The notes beneath the pieces were generated by a model. That model worked only from the letters and a program-made list of their open reading frames with translations, searched no databases and had not been told where the DNA came from. A stretch of 64,000 nt of DNA, taken from positions 1 through 64,000 of the forward strand of contig NZ_WBWA01000003.1 of assembly GCF_008932295.1 (NCBI RefSeq). Direction: 5' to 3'. This document shows positions 19,078 through 31,080 of the stretch, one piece after another (within the stretch, counting starts at the first letter, position 1; each line of letters opens with the position of its first letter). This DNA comes from Brucella tritici. GTDB lineage: Bacteria; Pseudomonadota; Alphaproteobacteria; Rhizobiales; Rhizobiaceae. The position numbers were made by a program, and so were the translations under genes.

Positions 19078-21882
19078 CTATGCTGCGGCCTGCGACGAGC
19101 GGCCGTTTGTCTTATTGCCAGTATCTCCGCTCAGAACACCAAGCAGCTTGCGCCTGATATTGCCCTGGCGGGTGGCGTTTGAAATCTTGTGACCCACAAG
19201 GTCAGTCACGTAAAAACTGTCGATCACCTTCTCGCCGAAGGTGGTGATATGAGCCGATGCAATATCCAGCGAAAGGTCGGAAATAAGGCCGGTCAGTTCT
19301 GAAAGCAAACCGGGCCGGTCCAGACCTTCCACCTCGATGACGGTAAACTTGTTGGAGAGCGTGTTGTTGATCTCGACACGCGGCTCTACCTTGAAAGCCT
19401 TGGCAGCTTTCTTCGGTTTTGTACGCCTGGCGAGCACGTCGGGCAGATGGGCCTTGCCGGACAATACATCCTCGATGACCTTGCCGACACGTTCAGCACG
19501 GCGACGTTCGTCATCGTCAGTATCGAACTCGCGGCTTATGAGGATGGTATCAAGTGCGCGCCCGTCACCAGTGGTGAAAATCTGCGCGTCGACGATGTTG
19601 GCGCCAGCCGCTGCACAGGCACCGGTGATGATCGACAACAGGCGTGGATGGTCGGGCGCCAGCACCGTAATTTCTGTAACTGCCTCGAAAGTATGCGGCT
19701 TGGCCATGGTGGCTAGCGCCCGCTCTTCGCGATCAGCTTCGCGAATGAAATGGGCATGCCGGACCTGATCCTCGAGACTGACGGTCAGAAAATAGTTGGT
19801 GTAGTGAAGTGCCAGATAGGCATCGCGCTTGTCCTTCGGCCAATCGGAAAGCCGTTCGGCAAGCGCTTCTCGCGCCTGATGGTCGCGGTCGGCACGCGAC
19901 AATTCCGAAAAGCCGCCGGTCAGGACCAGTTCGGTTTCGTAGAAGAGCGTGCGCAGAAGCTGGCCCTTCCAGCCATTCCATACGCCGGGACCGACCGCCT
20001 TGATGTCGCAGACGGTCAGGATCAGGAGAAGCTTCAACCGCTCCATGGTCTGCACTGTGTCTGCGAAGTCGATGATGGTTTTGCGATCATTGAGATCACG
20101 CGACTGTGCCACCATGCTCATGGTGAGATGCTCGCGCACAAGCCATTCGACGGTTTCCGTTTCGGTAGGGGTAAGACCCAGCCGTGGTCCCAGCCTGCGG
20201 GCGATGCGCGCGCCAGCGACGGAATGATCTTCCGGGCGGCCCTTGGCGATGTCGTGCAAGAGCAGCGCCACATAAAGCAGGTTGCGGTCGCGCTTGATCG
20301 TGGTGATCAGATGGTTGGAAAGCGGATGCTCGTTTTCCAGCTCGCCATGTTCGATTTCCGACAGAACGGCAATGCAGCGCAGCAGATGCTCGTCTACCGT
20401 ATAGTGGTGATACATGTTGAACTGCATCATGGCGACGATCTTGCCGAAGTCCGGAATGAATTTTCCGAGCACACCGGATTCGTTCATGCGGCGCAGAATG
20501 AGTTCGGGGTTGCGCGGCGAAGTCAGGATTTCGAGGAAAAGCTTGTTGGCTTCGGGATTTTCACGCAGATCGGAATTGATGAGTTTCAGCGAGCGGGTGA
20601 GGCTCTGCATCGCTTCGGGGTGAAATTCCAGCCCGTGCTTGTCGGCCAGATGGAAGAGACGGAGGATATTGACCGGGTCTTCCTTGAAAACCTCTGGACG
20701 TGCGATGTTGATGCGGTGATTTTCCGAAACGAAATCGCCATCGGCGGAAAGCTTGCGCTTGCGTCGCGAGAACGTAAGGAAGATGCGGTTGAAGCCTGGA
20801 ACATGCTTGGCCTGCTGTTCTTCCAGTGCAGCACAGATGATGCGGGTGAGATCGCCCACATCCTTTGCCACGAGGAAGTAGTGCTTCATGAAGCGTTCGA
20901 CATAATTCTGGCCGGGATGCGCCGTATAGCCAAGGCGTTGGGCGATTTCCGGCTGGATGTCGAAGGAAAGGCGCTCTTCTGCCTTCAGCGTCGCGAAGTG
21001 CATGTGGCACCGCACCGCCCAGAGAAAATCTTCCGCCTTGTTGAACAGCTTCAGCTCGGCTCGTGACAGAACACCGAGCTTGACCAGCTCTTCCTTGGTT
21101 TTGACGCGGTAAAAGTATTTGGTGATCCAGAACAGCGTATGCAGGTCGCGCTGGCCGCCCTTTCCTTCCTTGACGTTAGGCTCAACCAGATAGCGGGTTT
21201 CGCCTGCCTTGCGGTGGCGCTGGTCGCGCTCGGCAAGCTTGGCCTGGATGAATTCCGGGCCGGTATCCTTGACGATTTCCTCGTCGAAGCGGGTAACAAG
21301 CGTTCTGAAGAGCTCGCGATTGCCGGTTAGAAACCGCGCATCGAGAATTGCCGTGCGTATCGTCATGTCTTCGCGCGAAAGCCGGATGCATTCATCGATG
21401 TTGCGCGTGGAATGACCGACTTTCAGCCCCATGTCCCACAGCATGTAGAGCGTATATTCGACAACCTGCTCGCCCCAGGGGGTCTGCTTGTAGGGCAGCA
21501 GAAACAGAAGATCGATATCCGACCCCGGCGCCAGTCCGCCGCGCCCGTAACCGCCGACAGCGACGATAGCCATGTTCTCGGCCTTCGACGGGTTGACCAT
21601 CGGATAGGCTTTGGTGGTGGCGAATTCGAACAGCGCCTCGATCAGCGTATCCATGAGAAAGGACAGACGTTTGGCGCAGAGCGTGCCGCCGCCATCCTTC
21701 ATCAGCATGCCTTCCGCATTGGCGCGACCGCGCACCAGCGCGTCCTTCAGAGCCTGAAGAACCACTTTTCGCACGGTAGGACTGGTGTAGCTTTCGTCCG
21801 TGGAATCCGCCAGTTCATTGAGCTTGCGGTGTAGCGTCTCGGGATTGACGATCTCTTCCAGCTTAAGGTCGTGTGCGCTCAT
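19078..21882 (-). CDS. glnD: PII uridylyltransferase / uridylyl-removing enzyme
   Basis: 934-residue nitrogen sensor. It uridylylates PII proteins when glutamine is low and removes UMP when glutamine is high. It has a nucleotidyltransferase domain with [18 protein letters not shown] (residues 110-128, Asp122/Asp124), an HD domain (LLHDIAKG, His near 543) for UMP removal, and two C-terminal ACT domains ([20 protein letters not shown] and [16 protein letters not shown]). Full family length. It is the first gene of a glnD-murJ unit. Confidence 0.96.
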   Translation of the reverse strand: MSAHDLKLEEIVNPETLHRKLNELADSTDESYTSPTVRKVVLQALKDALVRGRANAEGMLMKDGGGTLCAKRLSFLMDTLIEALFEFATTKAYPMVNPSKAENMAIVAVGGYGRGGLAPGSDIDLLFLLPYKQTPWGEQVVEYTLYMLWDMGLKVGHSTRNIDECIRLSREDMTIRTAILDARFLTGNRELFRTLVTRFDEEIVKDTGPEFIQAKLAERDQRHRKAGETRYLVEPNVKEGKGGQRDLHTLFWITKYFYRVKTKEELVKLGVLSRAELKLFNKAEDFLWAVRCHMHFATLKAEERLSFDIQPEIAQRLGYTAHPGQNYVERFMKHYFLVAKDVGDLTRIICAALEEQQAKHVPGFNRIFLTFSRRKRKLSADGDFVSENHRINIARPEVFKEDPVNILRLFHLADKHGLEFHPEAMQSLTRSLKLINSDLRENPEANKLFLEILTSPRNPELILRRMNESGVLGKFIPDFGKIVAMMQFNMYHHYTVDEHLLRCIAVLSEIEHGELENEHPLSNHLITTIKRDRNLLYVALLLHDIAKGRPEDHSVAGARIARRLGPRLGLTPTETETVEWLVREHLTMSMVAQSRDLNDRKTIIDFADTVQTMERLKLLLILTVCDIKAVGPGVWNGWKGQLLRTLFYETELVLTGGFSELSRADRDHQAREALAERLSDWPKDKRDAYLALHYTNYFLTVSLEDQVRHAHFIREADREERALATMAKPHTFEAVTEITVLAPDHPRLLSIITGACAAAGANIVDAQIFTTGDGRALDTILISREFDTDDDERRRAERVGKVIEDVLSGKAHLPDVLARRTKPKKAAKAFKVEPRVEINNTLSNKFTVIEVEGLDRPGLLSELTGLISDLSLDIASAHITTFGEKVIDSFYVTDLVGHKISNATRQGNIRRKLLGVLSGDTGNKTNGRSSQAAA

Positions 21883-21969
21883 GCGGCATGTAGATCCGGT
21901 TTGCGGAGAAAAGGATAGTGGACGATGGCTATCCTATAGCCGCTTTTATGGATGATGAATATCCAAAAG

Positions 21970-21995
21970 CAAAGGCCGGGGAAACCCGGCCTTTG
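21970..21995 (-). terminator. maeB terminator
   Basis: CAAAGGCCGGGgaaaCCCGGCCTTTG, a perfect 11-bp stem just after the maeB stop, followed by CTTTT on the minus strand. Confidence 0.85.
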
Positions 21996-22015
21996 TATTA
22001 CTCTTCGCGGTTCTT

Positions 22016-24310
22016 TCAGTTCGTCGCGTTATAGGCGGTAATTGCCGCCATATTGACGATGTCGGAATCCTTCGCGCCGATGGTGACGATCTGTGCTGGC
22101 TTGTCGAGACCGACGAGCAACGGACCTATGACGGTCGCTCCACCCAGTTCCTGCAACATGTCGGCGGCAATCGAGGCCGAATGATTGTCCGGCGTGACGA
22201 TGACATTGGCCGGACCCGACAGGCGGATGAACGGATATTGTTCCATCAGCTTCGGGTTCAGCGCCACATCGGCACTCATTTCGCCGTCGAATTCGAAATC
22301 GACATGACGCGTTGCCAGAATGCGGACGGCTTCCTGAATGCGCGCGGAACGCTCACCGCCCATATGGCCGAAAGTCGAGAAGGCAGTCAGCGCGACACGC
22401 GGTACATAGCCCATGCGGCGCGCCATGCCAGCAGCTTCGACCGCAATATCGGCAAGTTCTGCTGCGGTAGGCATTTCATGAACGGCGGTATCGGCGATGA
22501 ACACCGTGCGCCCGCGGCAAAGTGCGATGGAAACACCGACCATGCGATGGCCGGGCTTGGAATCGATCACACGACGCACGTCGTCCAGACCCGTCGCATA
22601 ATTACGGGTCACGCCCGTCACCATGCCGTCGGCATCGCCAAGCGCCACCATGCAGGCCGCAAAATGATTGCGGTCATTATTGATGAGACGGTGGCAATCG
22701 CGTGTCAGATAGCCTTTGCGTTGCAGTTTCTCGTAGAGATAGTCGGCATAGGCGGCATTGCGGCTCGACAGACGTGCATTGATGATTTCGATGCCCGGGC
22801 GGTCGAGATCGAGACCGGCAGCTTTCGCTGTATCCTTTACCCGTTCCTCGCGGCCGACCAGAATAGCGGTGCCGAGACCCTGATTGACGTAGGAAACGGC
22901 GGCACGCATCACCTGTTCTTCTTCACCTTCGGCAAAGACGATGCGCTTTGGCTGACGGCGGACACGTTCATAGATGCCGCGCAGCGTGGAAGCGATCGGA
23001 TCGCGACGCGCCGACAATTCGCGCTTGTAGCCTTCTATGTCGGCAATGGCGCGCCCGGCAACGCCGGTTTCCATCGCCGCCTTGGCGACCGCAGCCGAGA
23101 CGGACGCAAGCAGGCGCGGATCGAACGGCACCGGAATGATGTAGCTCGAGCCGAAACGCGGACGACTGCCCTGATAGGCGGCAACCACATCGTCCGGCAC
23201 ATCCTCACGGGCAAGTTCAGCCAGCGCGTTGACGGCAGCGATCTTCATCGCGTCGTTGATGGTGGTTGCACGAACGTCGAGTGCGCCACGGAAGATGTAG
23301 GGGAAGCCAAGGACATTGTTGACCTGGTTCGGATAATCCGAACGACCGGTGGCGACGATGGCATCGTCACGGATGCGTGCCACTTCTTCGGGCGTGACTT
23401 CCGGGTCGGGATTGGCCATGGCGAAGATGATCGGGTTCGGTGCCATGGAACGGACCATGTCTTCGGTGAACGCGCCTTTGGCCGAAAGGCCGAACACGAC
23501 ATCCGCACCGTTCATGGCATCTGCGAGCGACCGCTTGTCGGTTTTCACCGCATGGGCGGATTTCCATTGGTTCATGCCCTCTTCGCGACCCTGATAGACG
23601 ACGCCTTTGGTGTCGCACAGGATGACGTTTTCCGAGGCAAAACCCATCGCCTTGATGAGTTCGATACAGGCAATACCCGCCGAACCTGCGCCATTGCAGA
23701 CGAGCTTCGTCGTCTTCATGTCGCGACCGGTCAGATGCAGCGCATTGATGAGGCCGGCAGCAGCGATGATAGCCGTTCCGTGCTGGTCGTCGTGGAAAAC
23801 CGGAATGTCCATCAATTCGCGCAGGCGCTGCTCGATGATGAAGCAGTCGGGCGCCTTGATATCTTCCAGATTGATGCCGCCGAAAGACGGTCCGAGATAG
23901 CGTACCGCATTGATGAAGGCATCGATGTCGGTCGTATCGATCTCAAGATCGATGGAATCGACATCGGCAAAGCGCTTGAACAGAACAGCCTTGCCTTCCA
24001 TCACCGGCTTTGATGCGAGCGCACCCAGATTGCCGAGTCCGAGAATGGCGGTGCCGTTCGAGATGACGGCGACCAGATTGCCCTTGGCCGTATAGTCATA
24101 GGCGCGGGCGGCGTCTTCGGCGATTGCCTTTACCGGCACGGCAACGCCCGGAGAATAGGCGAGCGACAGATCGCGCTGCGTGGTCATGGGCTTGGTGGGG
24201 TTGATCTCCAGCTTACCCGGGCGGCCCTGCGCGTGAAAGTCTAGCGCTTCCTTCTCACTGGCTGTGGGTGCGCGTTCTGATGTGTTGCCCTTCGGCGTCG
24301 AGGCTGGCAT
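22016..24310 (-). CDS. maeB: NADP-dependent malic enzyme with phosphotransacetylase-like domain
   Basis: 764-residue enzyme that decarboxylates malate to pyruvate. The N-terminal malic enzyme part ([50 protein letters not shown]) is fused to a C-terminal PTA-like domain that regulates but does not usually catalyse acetyl transfer. Start at 24310 (MPASTPKG) because GGAGGG lies 5 bases upstream. The Rhizobium homologues are named dme (NAD) or tme (NADP); cofactor use is not settled here by sequence. Divergent from mutS. Confidence 0.92.
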   Translation of the reverse strand: MPASTPKGNTSERAPTASEKEALDFHAQGRPGKLEINPTKPMTTQRDLSLAYSPGVAVPVKAIAEDAARAYDYTAKGNLVAVISNGTAILGLGNLGALASKPVMEGKAVLFKRFADVDSIDLEIDTTDIDAFINAVRYLGPSFGGINLEDIKAPDCFIIEQRLRELMDIPVFHDDQHGTAIIAAAGLINALHLTGRDMKTTKLVCNGAGSAGIACIELIKAMGFASENVILCDTKGVVYQGREEGMNQWKSAHAVKTDKRSLADAMNGADVVFGLSAKGAFTEDMVRSMAPNPIIFAMANPDPEVTPEEVARIRDDAIVATGRSDYPNQVNNVLGFPYIFRGALDVRATTINDAMKIAAVNALAELAREDVPDDVVAAYQGSRPRFGSSYIIPVPFDPRLLASVSAAVAKAAMETGVAGRAIADIEGYKRELSARRDPIASTLRGIYERVRRQPKRIVFAEGEEEQVMRAAVSYVNQGLGTAILVGREERVKDTAKAAGLDLDRPGIEIINARLSSRNAAYADYLYEKLQRKGYLTRDCHRLINNDRNHFAACMVALGDADGMVTGVTRNYATGLDDVRRVIDSKPGHRMVGVSIALCRGRTVFIADTAVHEMPTAAELADIAVEAAGMARRMGYVPRVALTAFSTFGHMGGERSARIQEAVRILATRHVDFEFDGEMSADVALNPKLMEQYPFIRLSGPANVIVTPDNHSASIAADMLQELGGATVIGPLLVGLDKPAQIVTIGAKDSDIVNMAAITAYNATN

Positions 24311-24465
24311 GTTCCCTCCGGTTTCATCTGCGGGAGAACCTCGATAGCGCCAGTCACGCATCGTGTAAACAGTGCTTCGAGGAATAGATATTCATCCAAA
24401 AGTGATGGAATACGAAATTTTATAACTTTAGCCTTGTCGGCTAAGCAATAAATGAAGGTTTGTAG

Positions 24466-27198
24466 ATGGAAACGACGGCTAACGAACATAGCTCGGGAGC
24501 GGAAGAAAACACCGCCGAGGCAGCGCCCGTTCGCCTGACGCCCATGATGGAACAATATATTGAGATCAAGGCGGCGAATGTCGATTCGCTGCTCTTCTAT
24601 CGCATGGGCGATTTTTACGAACTGTTCTTCGATGATGCAGTGGAGGCCTCTGCGGCTTTGGGTATCACGCTCACCAAGCGCGGCAAGCATCTGGGAGAGG
24701 ATATTCCCATGTGCGGTGTGCCTGTCCATGCTGCCGACGATTATCTGCAGAAGCTGATCACCAAGGGCTATCGCGTCGCGGTCTGTGAACAGGTGGAAGA
24801 CCCGGCAGAGGCGAAGAAGCGCGGCTCCAAATCGGTGGTGAAGCGTGATGTGATCCGTCTCGTCACGCCGGGCACGCTGACCGAAGAAAAATTGCTGGAC
24901 CCATCCGAAGCCAATTTCCTGATGGCGATGGGGCGTACGCGCGGCGACGGTGCGCTGGCGCTGGCCTGGATCGATATTTCAACCGGAACTTTCCGTGTGG
25001 CGGAAACCACGCCGGACCGGCTTTTCGCCGATGTGATGCGGGTAGACCCGCGTGAACTGGTTGTGGCTGACAGCGCCTTCCATGATGAGGAACTGCTTCC
25101 GGTCTTCGATCTGGTCGGCAAGGCGGTAACGCCGCAACCGGCGACCCTCTTTGACAGCGCGGCTGCGGAAGCGCGAATCCAGCGCTATTTCAATGTCGCG
25201 ACATTGGATGGTTTTGGCCAGTTCAGCCGTCCTGAACTTTCAGCCATTTCCGGGGCAATCGCCTATATCGAAAAGACGCAGATTTCCGAGCGTCCACCCT
25301 TGATGCGGCCCGAACGCGAGCATGAGGGCGGCACGCTTTTCATCGACCCGGCCACACGCGCCAGTCTTGAACTTGCCCGCACCATGTCTGGCAATCGCGA
25401 CGGCAGTTTGCTGAAGGCCGTTGATCGTACGGTGACGGGTGGCGGCGCGCGGCTTCTTGCCGAACGCCTGACGGCACCGCTCACCAATCCGAAGGAAATC
25501 GCGCTGCGGCTCGATTCCGTTTCCTGGTTCCTGAGCGAGCAGTCGCTTTGCGAAGGCATGCGCGCGGAACTCAAGGGTGTGCCAGATATGCCGCGCGGAC
25601 TCTCGCGTCTTGCCGTTGGGCGCGGTGGCCCGCGTGATCTGGGTAGCCTTGCCCGAGGCTTCGAGGCTGCACATGTCATTGCGGGCCTGCTGGAAAGCGC
25701 GTTGCTGCCCGACGAACTGGCTCATGCCCGTGATGCCGTCAGTGCCATGCCTGCCATCTTTACCGCCCATCTCGACCGGGCCTTGGCTGACGAATTACCG
25801 CTTTTGAAGCGTGACGGCGGTTTTGTGCGCGCGGGCTATAATTCCGAACTCGACGAGATGCGGGCCTTGCGCGACCAGTCGCGCCGGGTGATCGCCGGTC
25901 TGCAGGCCAATTATATTGAAGAGACCGGTATCAAATCGCTGAAGATCAAGCATAACAACGTGCTTGGTTATTTCATCGAGGTGACGGCCAACAATGCCGG
26001 GGCGATGACGGATACGGATGAAGCCAAGGGCCGCTTCATCCATCGCCAGACCATGGCCAATGCCATGCGCTTCACCACGACCGAACTGGCGGAACTCGAA
26101 AGCAAGATCGCCAATGCCGCCGACCGCGCATTGTCCATCGAGCTTGCCGTGTTCGAGGAACTGACGGCGGAAGCCGTTTCCCATGCCGACAGTATTCGTG
26201 CCGCTGCATCGGCGCTTGCGGTTTTCGACGTCTCGGCAGCGCTCGCCGTGCTGGCGGAGGAGCAGGGCTATTGCCGCCCGCAAGTCGATGACAGCCTGTC
26301 CTTCAACATTGTTGCCGGTCGTCATCCGGTCGTCGAGCAGGCCCTGCGGCGTCAGGCAGCCAATCCGTTCGTTGCCAACGATTGCGATCTCTCGCCGCAA
26401 GCAGACGGCGGAAATGGTGCCATCTGGCTTCTGACCGGCCCGAACATGGGCGGTAAGTCGACCTTCCTGCGCCAGAATGCTTTGATTGCGATCATGGCGC
26501 AGATGGGTTCCTTCGTGCCTGCTGGTTCCGCACAGATCGGTGTCGTGGACCGGCTGTTCAGCCGCGTCGGTGCTTCCGACGATCTGGCGCGTGGACGCTC
26601 GACCTTCATGGTCGAAATGGTGGAAACGGCTGCAATCCTTAATCAGGCAGGCGAGCGCTCTCTGGTGATCCTCGATGAGATCGGGCGCGGTACAGCCACT
26701 TTCGACGGACTGTCCATCGCCTGGGCAGCGGTCGAATATTTGCATGAAAAGAACCGTTGCCGGGCTTTGTTTGCCACGCATTTTCATGAAATGACCGCAC
26801 TTTCAGAAAAGCTTGAGCGGCTTTCCAACGTCACCATGCGGGTCAAGGAATGGGACAATGATGTCGTCTTCCTGCACGAGGTGGCAAAAGGGGCTGCCGA
26901 TCGTTCCTATGGCGTGCAGGTGGCGCGTTTGGCCGGTCTGCCGGAAGCAGTCGTCAATCGTGCGCGCGATGTGTTGCACCAGCTTGAAGCAGGCGAAACC
27001 TCCGGCAAGGCGGACAAGCTCATCGATGATCTGCCACTGTTCTCCGTCGTCTTGCAGCAGGAAAAGCCGAAGCCACAAGTTCAGGCGAAAGATAGTGAAC
27101 TGGCCAAGGCTGTCTCTGGCATCAGTCCCGATGAACTGACGCCCCGAGAAGCGCTGGACCTGATCTACAAGCTGAAGGAACTGGCCGGAAAGGCGTGA
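24466..27198 (+). CDS. mutS: DNA mismatch repair protein MutS
   Basis: 910-residue mismatch-recognition ATPase. The N-terminal Phe-x-Glu mismatch motif is GDFYELF (Phe50/Glu52). The Walker A loop [10 protein letters not shown] is at about residues 657-666, with [13 protein letters not shown] as Walker B/signature and FATHFHEM following. GAAGGT lies 7 bases before ATG, and the leader holds a small hairpin TTAGCCttgtcGGCTAA (24428-24444). Full length. Confidence 0.97.
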   Translation: METTANEHSSGAEENTAEAAPVRLTPMMEQYIEIKAANVDSLLFYRMGDFYELFFDDAVEASAALGITLTKRGKHLGEDIPMCGVPVHAADDYLQKLITKGYRVAVCEQVEDPAEAKKRGSKSVVKRDVIRLVTPGTLTEEKLLDPSEANFLMAMGRTRGDGALALAWIDISTGTFRVAETTPDRLFADVMRVDPRELVVADSAFHDEELLPVFDLVGKAVTPQPATLFDSAAAEARIQRYFNVATLDGFGQFSRPELSAISGAIAYIEKTQISERPPLMRPEREHEGGTLFIDPATRASLELARTMSGNRDGSLLKAVDRTVTGGGARLLAERLTAPLTNPKEIALRLDSVSWFLSEQSLCEGMRAELKGVPDMPRGLSRLAVGRGGPRDLGSLARGFEAAHVIAGLLESALLPDELAHARDAVSAMPAIFTAHLDRALADELPLLKRDGGFVRAGYNSELDEMRALRDQSRRVIAGLQANYIEETGIKSLKIKHNNVLGYFIEVTANNAGAMTDTDEAKGRFIHRQTMANAMRFTTTELAELESKIANAADRALSIELAVFEELTAEAVSHADSIRAAASALAVFDVSAALAVLAEEQGYCRPQVDDSLSFNIVAGRHPVVEQALRRQAANPFVANDCDLSPQADGGNGAIWLLTGPNMGGKSTFLRQNALIAIMAQMGSFVPAGSAQIGVVDRLFSRVGASDDLARGRSTFMVEMVETAAILNQAGERSLVILDEIGRGTATFDGLSIAWAAVEYLHEKNRCRALFATHFHEMTALSEKLERLSNVTMRVKEWDNDVVFLHEVAKGAADRSYGVQVARLAGLPEAVVNRARDVLHQLEAGETSGKADKLIDDLPLFSVVLQQEKPKPQVQAKDSELAKAVSGISPDELTPREALDLIYKLKELAGKA

Positions 27199-27213
27199 GC
27201 TGAGCTTCAGAAG

Positions 27214-27245
27214 CAAAAAGGCGAAGCAGATGCTTCGCCTTTGTT
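27214..27245. terminator. Bidirectional terminator between mutS and olsB
   Basis: AGGCGAAGCagatGCTTCGCCT stem with an A tract on the left and TTTGTT on the right, lying between the convergent genes. Confidence 0.9.
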
Positions 27246-27246
27246 A

Positions 27247-28140
27247 TTACACGAAGCGGTTCGCTTCAGCGCCGTAATAGGTAATGTAGCGGCTGGAAAT
27301 CCGCTCGATGGGCAGAATGATGAAAACATCGGTCGTGCCGAATGCCTCGTCGATTACTGCACCGTCACCGATCATTGCGCCAAGACGCAGATAGCCTTTC
27401 ACCAAAGGCGGCATCGAGAACAATGCAACCTTGTTGTTGATGGCTTCCTTCGGCATCAGGTCCATGGCCTGATAACGATTGGGCAAGGCGCGCACGTCCC
27501 AGTCGTCCGTGGCACGGCAGTTATGATGCAGGAACGACAGGCCGAGCGCATGCGCTGCAGGCACAGCGCCGTGGAATGAAGCGCAACCAAACATCACATC
27601 GATGGAATGGCGGCGGCAATAGGCCCAGGCACCTTGCCACAGAAGCTCCACAGTGCGCTTGGAGCGGTATTCCGCCTTCACGCAGGAGCGTCCCAGTTCA
27701 AGCAGACGGAGGTTCGGGCGCGAAAGAGCCAGACGCTGCACGTCATATTCGTCGGCAGAATAGAAGCCGAGCGCCTTTTCCGCCTGATCACTGCGCATCA
27801 GACGATAGGTGCCGACAATCTGCTGGTGCTCCGGCACGGGCAGGGCGGTATCGTAAACGAGCAAATGATCGCAAATGGCGTCGAAGCGGTCGGCGTCACG
27901 AAGCTCGACTGCTTCTATGCTCTCCCGGCGCGCGCCCATTTCGTCGAAGAAGACGCGGAAACGCAATTCCTGCGCGGCCTCGATAGCCTCGCGTGAGTTT
28001 GCAAGCCGTACTTCCAGCGATCCGATGCGTCCTAGAATGATGGGATCGCCGTTGGACGCGAACAGCGCCTGTTGTGCTTCTAAGCCTGACATGACCGTAT
28101 CATCAATGATTTGCTGGTCCATTCCAAGCAGTACTGTCAT
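27247..28140 (-). CDS. olsB: L-ornithine N-alpha-acyltransferase OlsB
   Basis: 297-residue GNAT-fold enzyme that transfers a 3-hydroxyacyl group from acyl carrier protein to ornithine. This is the first step of ornithine lipid synthesis. Length and layout match rhizobial OlsB (about 296 residues): RLANSREAIEAAQELRFRVFF.EMGA near residue 44, LELGRSCVKAEYRSKRTVELLW near 144, then FGCASFHG. OlsA (the second acyltransferase) is not in the window. In Sinorhizobium, ornithine lipid formation is raised by phosphate starvation, and a PHO-box-like repeat lies upstream at 28307. Confidence 0.9.
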   Translation of the reverse strand: MTVLLGMDQQIIDDTVMSGLEAQQALFASNGDPIILGRIGSLEVRLANSREAIEAAQELRFRVFFDEMGARRESIEAVELRDADRFDAICDHLLVYDTALPVPEHQQIVGTYRLMRSDQAEKALGFYSADEYDVQRLALSRPNLRLLELGRSCVKAEYRSKRTVELLWQGAWAYCRRHSIDVMFGCASFHGAVPAAHALGLSFLHHNCRATDDWDVRALPNRYQAMDLMPKEAINNKVALFSMPPLVKGYLRLGAMIGDGAVIDEAFGTTDVFIILPIERISSRYITYYGAEANRFV

Positions 28141-28306
28141 GATGATGGCTCCTGATTTGTCTATTCACGTATTCCTGAACGGCTTTCCCACTGATATTTC
28201 AGCGAGAGCTAACCAATTCCAATCCGCGTTCAGTCGATTGCATGGACAAGGTGTCCAATTCGACCGAAGCAGTACAGATTCAGTGCTACGCGACGATGAC
28301 AGAAGC

Positions 28307-28324
28307 ATGTCACCAATGTGTCAA
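28307..28324. promoter_or_regulatory. PHO-box-like direct repeat upstream of olsB
   Basis: ATGTCAC-CAAT-GTGTCAA has two TGTCA cores with the 11-base period of PhoB sites. It lies 167 bases before the olsB start but points the opposite way, and each half matches the consensus heptamer at only five of seven bases. Confidence 0.3.
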
Positions 28325-28414
28325 TTCGGATGACTGGACCTTATCCTCTTCAAAAAGCTTTTAATTTTAAGAGATCAAATTATGCGAAAGGCAGAAACTG
28401 TTCAACCTGTTGAG

Positions 28415-28897
28415 TTAGCGGGCAGCCCGCTCGCGCCGCCAACCAAGGAATTCTTCCAGAATTATGAGGCCCGCGCCGATGGTAATGAACGTGTCGGCGA
28501 GGTTGAAAACCGCAAATGACCAAGTCGGCAGGTGGAACAGAATATAATCCACCACATAGCCGTGCATAACGCGGTCGATAAGATTGCCGATGGCACCGCC
28601 AACGACAAGTGCAAAACCGTAGCGGGCGAAGATGCGGTCCGGCGCGTTGGTCCACCACAGATAAAGCACGAACAAAATAACTGCGGCGGTAAGTGCGACC
28701 AGTCCCCAATCATGCAGCCAGGCCAGCATGGAAAAGGCGATGCCCTCATTATGCGTGCGAAACAAGGCAAGGAACGGCAGCAGGTCGATCTGCTGGCCGT
28801 AGCCCATCCGCGTTTCCACCAGATGCTTGACACCCTGATCGATCAACACCGTGAGAACTACGACGAAAAGTGAGGACCAAACCGCGTGCCGCTTCAT
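28415..28897 (-). CDS. lspA: Lipoprotein signal peptidase (signal peptidase II)
   Basis: 160-residue inner-membrane aspartyl protease that cleaves signal peptides of lipidated prolipoproteins. It has four membrane segments, N..G.AFS near residue 50, and the catalytic Asp pair in VVDY (Asp117) and NLADT (Asp135). Its ATG overlaps the stop of the upstream methyltransferase (ATGA), which shows translational coupling. Confidence 0.95.
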   Translation of the reverse strand: MKRHAVWSSLFVVVLTVLIDQGVKHLVETRMGYGQQIDLLPFLALFRTHNEGIAFSMLAWLHDWGLVALTAAVILFVLYLWWTNAPDRIFARYGFALVVGGAIGNLIDRVMHGYVVDYILFHLPTWSFAVFNLADTFITIGAGLIILEEFLGWRRERAAR

Positions 28898-29778
28898 CCG
28901 GAAGCCCTTTCATCGAGCGTGAGTGCGTCGCGACGAATTTCGTAGAGCATGACCCCGGTGGCAATCGCAAGATTGAGGGAATCTGCACGACCGGCCTGCG
29001 GAATGCGTGCGAGCTTGTCGCAAGTGTCGGCAAGGCTGTCCGGCAGGCCCTGCTGTTCGTTGCCCATCATCAGCACGACCGGCTTGTTGGCATAGGGAAT
29101 GGTGCGATAGTCGACGGCACCTTTCAGATGGGTGCCGACAACAAGGCCGGAAAAGCCTTTGCGCCAGTTGAGGAAATCGGCTTCCGTCACTTTGTAGAGC
29201 GGCATGGAAAAGACAGAACCCATCGTGGCGCGCACGGTTTCCAGCGAATAAGGGTCGGTGGTGTCGCCGATCAGAATAACGCCCTTGGCGCCGACTGCAT
29301 CGGCGGTGCGGATGACAGTACCCAGATTGCCGGGGTCGCGCACGCGGTCCAGCGCAATATAGACGTCATTGTTCTTCGGCTTGAGGCTTGCAAGCGGGCG
29401 ATATTGCTGCTCGAAAACACCGACAACCATTTGCGGATTGTCGCGGCGGGTGATGGCAGCCATGATCTTTTCGGTCACTTCCAGCACAAGTCCGCCCTTG
29501 GCGAAGGTACGGGCGGCAACCTGCTCAACCATTTTGTTGCCCTTGCCGGATTTGGCGAAGACAAGCGTCTTGATGCGCCAGTCCTGTTCCAGCGCGTCGA
29601 TGACAAGCTTCAGTCCTTCGGCCAGAAACACGCCCTGCTGGTCGCGGAATTTTTTCAGCGCCAGCGAGCGGAGATCTTTCACGATTGGGTTGGTGAGGCT
29701 GGTGACTTCCTTCACCTGCCCCACTTTGGAATACTCGGCACGAGAGCCGCCTTTGGAAAAATCGTCGTCACGGCTCAT
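28894..29778 (-). CDS. TrmH/SpoU family RNA 2'-O-methyltransferase
   Basis: 294-residue SPOUT methyltransferase. An N-terminal RNA-binding part ([34 protein letters not shown]) is followed by the SpoU domain with [28 protein letters not shown] and [16 protein letters not shown]. The last motifs form the knotted AdoMet site. The target nucleotide (23S rRNA or tRNA) cannot be told from sequence. Start at 29778, whose ATG overlaps the preceding gene's stop (ATGA). The same overlap occurs with lspA downstream, so the three form one coupled unit. Confidence 0.9.
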   Translation of the reverse strand: MSRDDDFSKGGSRAEYSKVGQVKEVTSLTNPIVKDLRSLALKKFRDQQGVFLAEGLKLVIDALEQDWRIKTLVFAKSGKGNKMVEQVAARTFAKGGLVLEVTEKIMAAITRRDNPQMVVGVFEQQYRPLASLKPKNNDVYIALDRVRDPGNLGTVIRTADAVGAKGVILIGDTTDPYSLETVRATMGSVFSMPLYKVTEADFLNWRKGFSGLVVGTHLKGAVDYRTIPYANKPVVLMMGNEQQGLPDSLADTCDKLARIPQAGRADSLNLAIATGVMLYEIRRDALTLDERASG

Positions 29779-30947
29779 TTTGCTACCCAGCGGCTGAACA
29801 TGGATGTGGAAAGCGCGCGCCCGCCCGTTTGGCCGTTGGAACGTTCGCGCAGAATAAGTTCGCCCGATTCGACCGTGCCGCCAAGGCCGGTGAAACGGTC
29901 GCGCATCAGTTCGTGAATGGCGAAGAAAGAGGCGCGGATCGAATAGGCAGTCAGGATGACGGCCAGCGGCTTTGGCGTCAGGATGGACCGACATGTATCG
30001 ACCATTGCGGGCAGATGCTCGAACAACTGCCAGACTTCACCGCTCGGGCCACGCCCATAGGCAGGCGGATCGAGCAGGATAATGTCGTAGAAGCTGCCGC
30101 GCCGCTCCTCGCGCTGCACGAATTTCATAGCGTCTTCGCAGATCCAGCGGATTGGCTTATCGGAAAGCCCGGCCATTTCCTGATTTTCACGCGCCCAGAG
30201 AATAGCTTTCTTGGATGCGTCCACATGGGTCACTTCCGCGCCTGCCCGTGCCGCCACCAATGAGGCGAGGCCCGTATAGCCGAACAGATTGAGCACCTTC
30301 ACGCTGCGTCCGGACTTTACACCTTCCCGGACAAGCCCATCCATATAAGACCAATGTGCGGCCTGCTCGGGAAACACGCCGACATGGCGAAATGACGTGA
30401 ACCGGCCATGAAAGGAAATGCCATCGTGCTGCATCGGCCAGGTTTCGCCGAGCGGCTCTTTTGGAAACGCCCAGCGCCCCATGCCTTCCTCGTCGGTGTT
30501 GCCGGTGAAGACGGCATCGGCCTGATCCCACTCTTTCTGCGGCAGGCTTGGCAACCAGATTGCCTGACCTTCCGGGCGGACAATCCGATAGGGGCCATAT
30601 TGCTCGAGCTTCAACCCGTTGCCGCTATCGAGAAGCGCATAATCGGGCGAGGGCTCCGTTTCGAGAATGAGCGGCAGTCTTTCTCCCGGGCGTACACCGG
30701 CATAAGGCTTGATTTCGCGAAGCGGAGCGGCAGGCTTGTCGTCTACGGGCTTGGGCGCGGCCTTGGCGAATTGGGGGCGCGGTTTCTTGAAAGACGAGCC
30801 CTTATTGTCAGGCTTGTCATCAAATCGGCCTTCAAATTTGCTTTCTGAACGCGGCGCATCATGTCTTGCGCGCTCGAAACCACGGTCCTGCTTGCCGCCC
30901 GACGGCTTTTTGCCTTTTCCCTTTGGCGCTTTCACCCGAAACTCCAA
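29775..30947 (-). CDS. Class I SAM-dependent methyltransferase, RlmI-like
   Basis: 390-residue methyltransferase. The first 75 residues are a charged, low-complexity Lys/Arg/Pro-rich tail. The remainder has the Rossmann AdoMet motif VLNLFGYTGLASLVAARAGAEVTHVDASK and the DPPAYGRG motif near residue 290 typical of RlmI/Cfr-independent rRNA cytosine methyltransferases. The substrate is presumably rRNA, but the position is unknown. It is the first gene of the coupled methyltransferase - SpoU - lspA unit. Confidence 0.87.
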   Translation of the reverse strand: MEFRVKAPKGKGKKPSGGKQDRGFERARHDAPRSESKFEGRFDDKPDNKGSSFKKPRPQFAKAAPKPVDDKPAAPLREIKPYAGVRPGERLPLILETEPSPDYALLDSGNGLKLEQYGPYRIVRPEGQAIWLPSLPQKEWDQADAVFTGNTDEEGMGRWAFPKEPLGETWPMQHDGISFHGRFTSFRHVGVFPEQAAHWSYMDGLVREGVKSGRSVKVLNLFGYTGLASLVAARAGAEVTHVDASKKAILWARENQEMAGLSDKPIRWICEDAMKFVQREERRGSFYDIILLDPPAYGRGPSGEVWQLFEHLPAMVDTCRSILTPKPLAVILTAYSIRASFFAIHELMRDRFTGLGGTVESGELILRERSNGQTGGRALSTSMFSRWVAK

Positions 30948-31036
30948 TCATGATGATTGGGGTCTAGGTAGGATAAACAGGGCCGGTGTGAAAGGGGAAA
31001 ACGACGTTCACGCTCACAAAGGGTATTTCGGCCATG

Positions 31037-31064
31037 AAAACCCGGAAGTTTTGCCTCCGGGTTT
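31037..31064 (-). terminator. Terminator after lapA
   Basis: On the minus strand AACCCGGA...TCCGGGTTTTC forms an 8-bp stem with a short T tail, 17 bases after the lapA stop. Confidence 0.7.
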
Positions 31065-31080
31065 GAGAATAGCGGGCGTT

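Noticed and set aside
22181..24013. 610-codon frame antisense to maeB
   Set aside because: Typical high-GC shadow of a long gene, without any domain.
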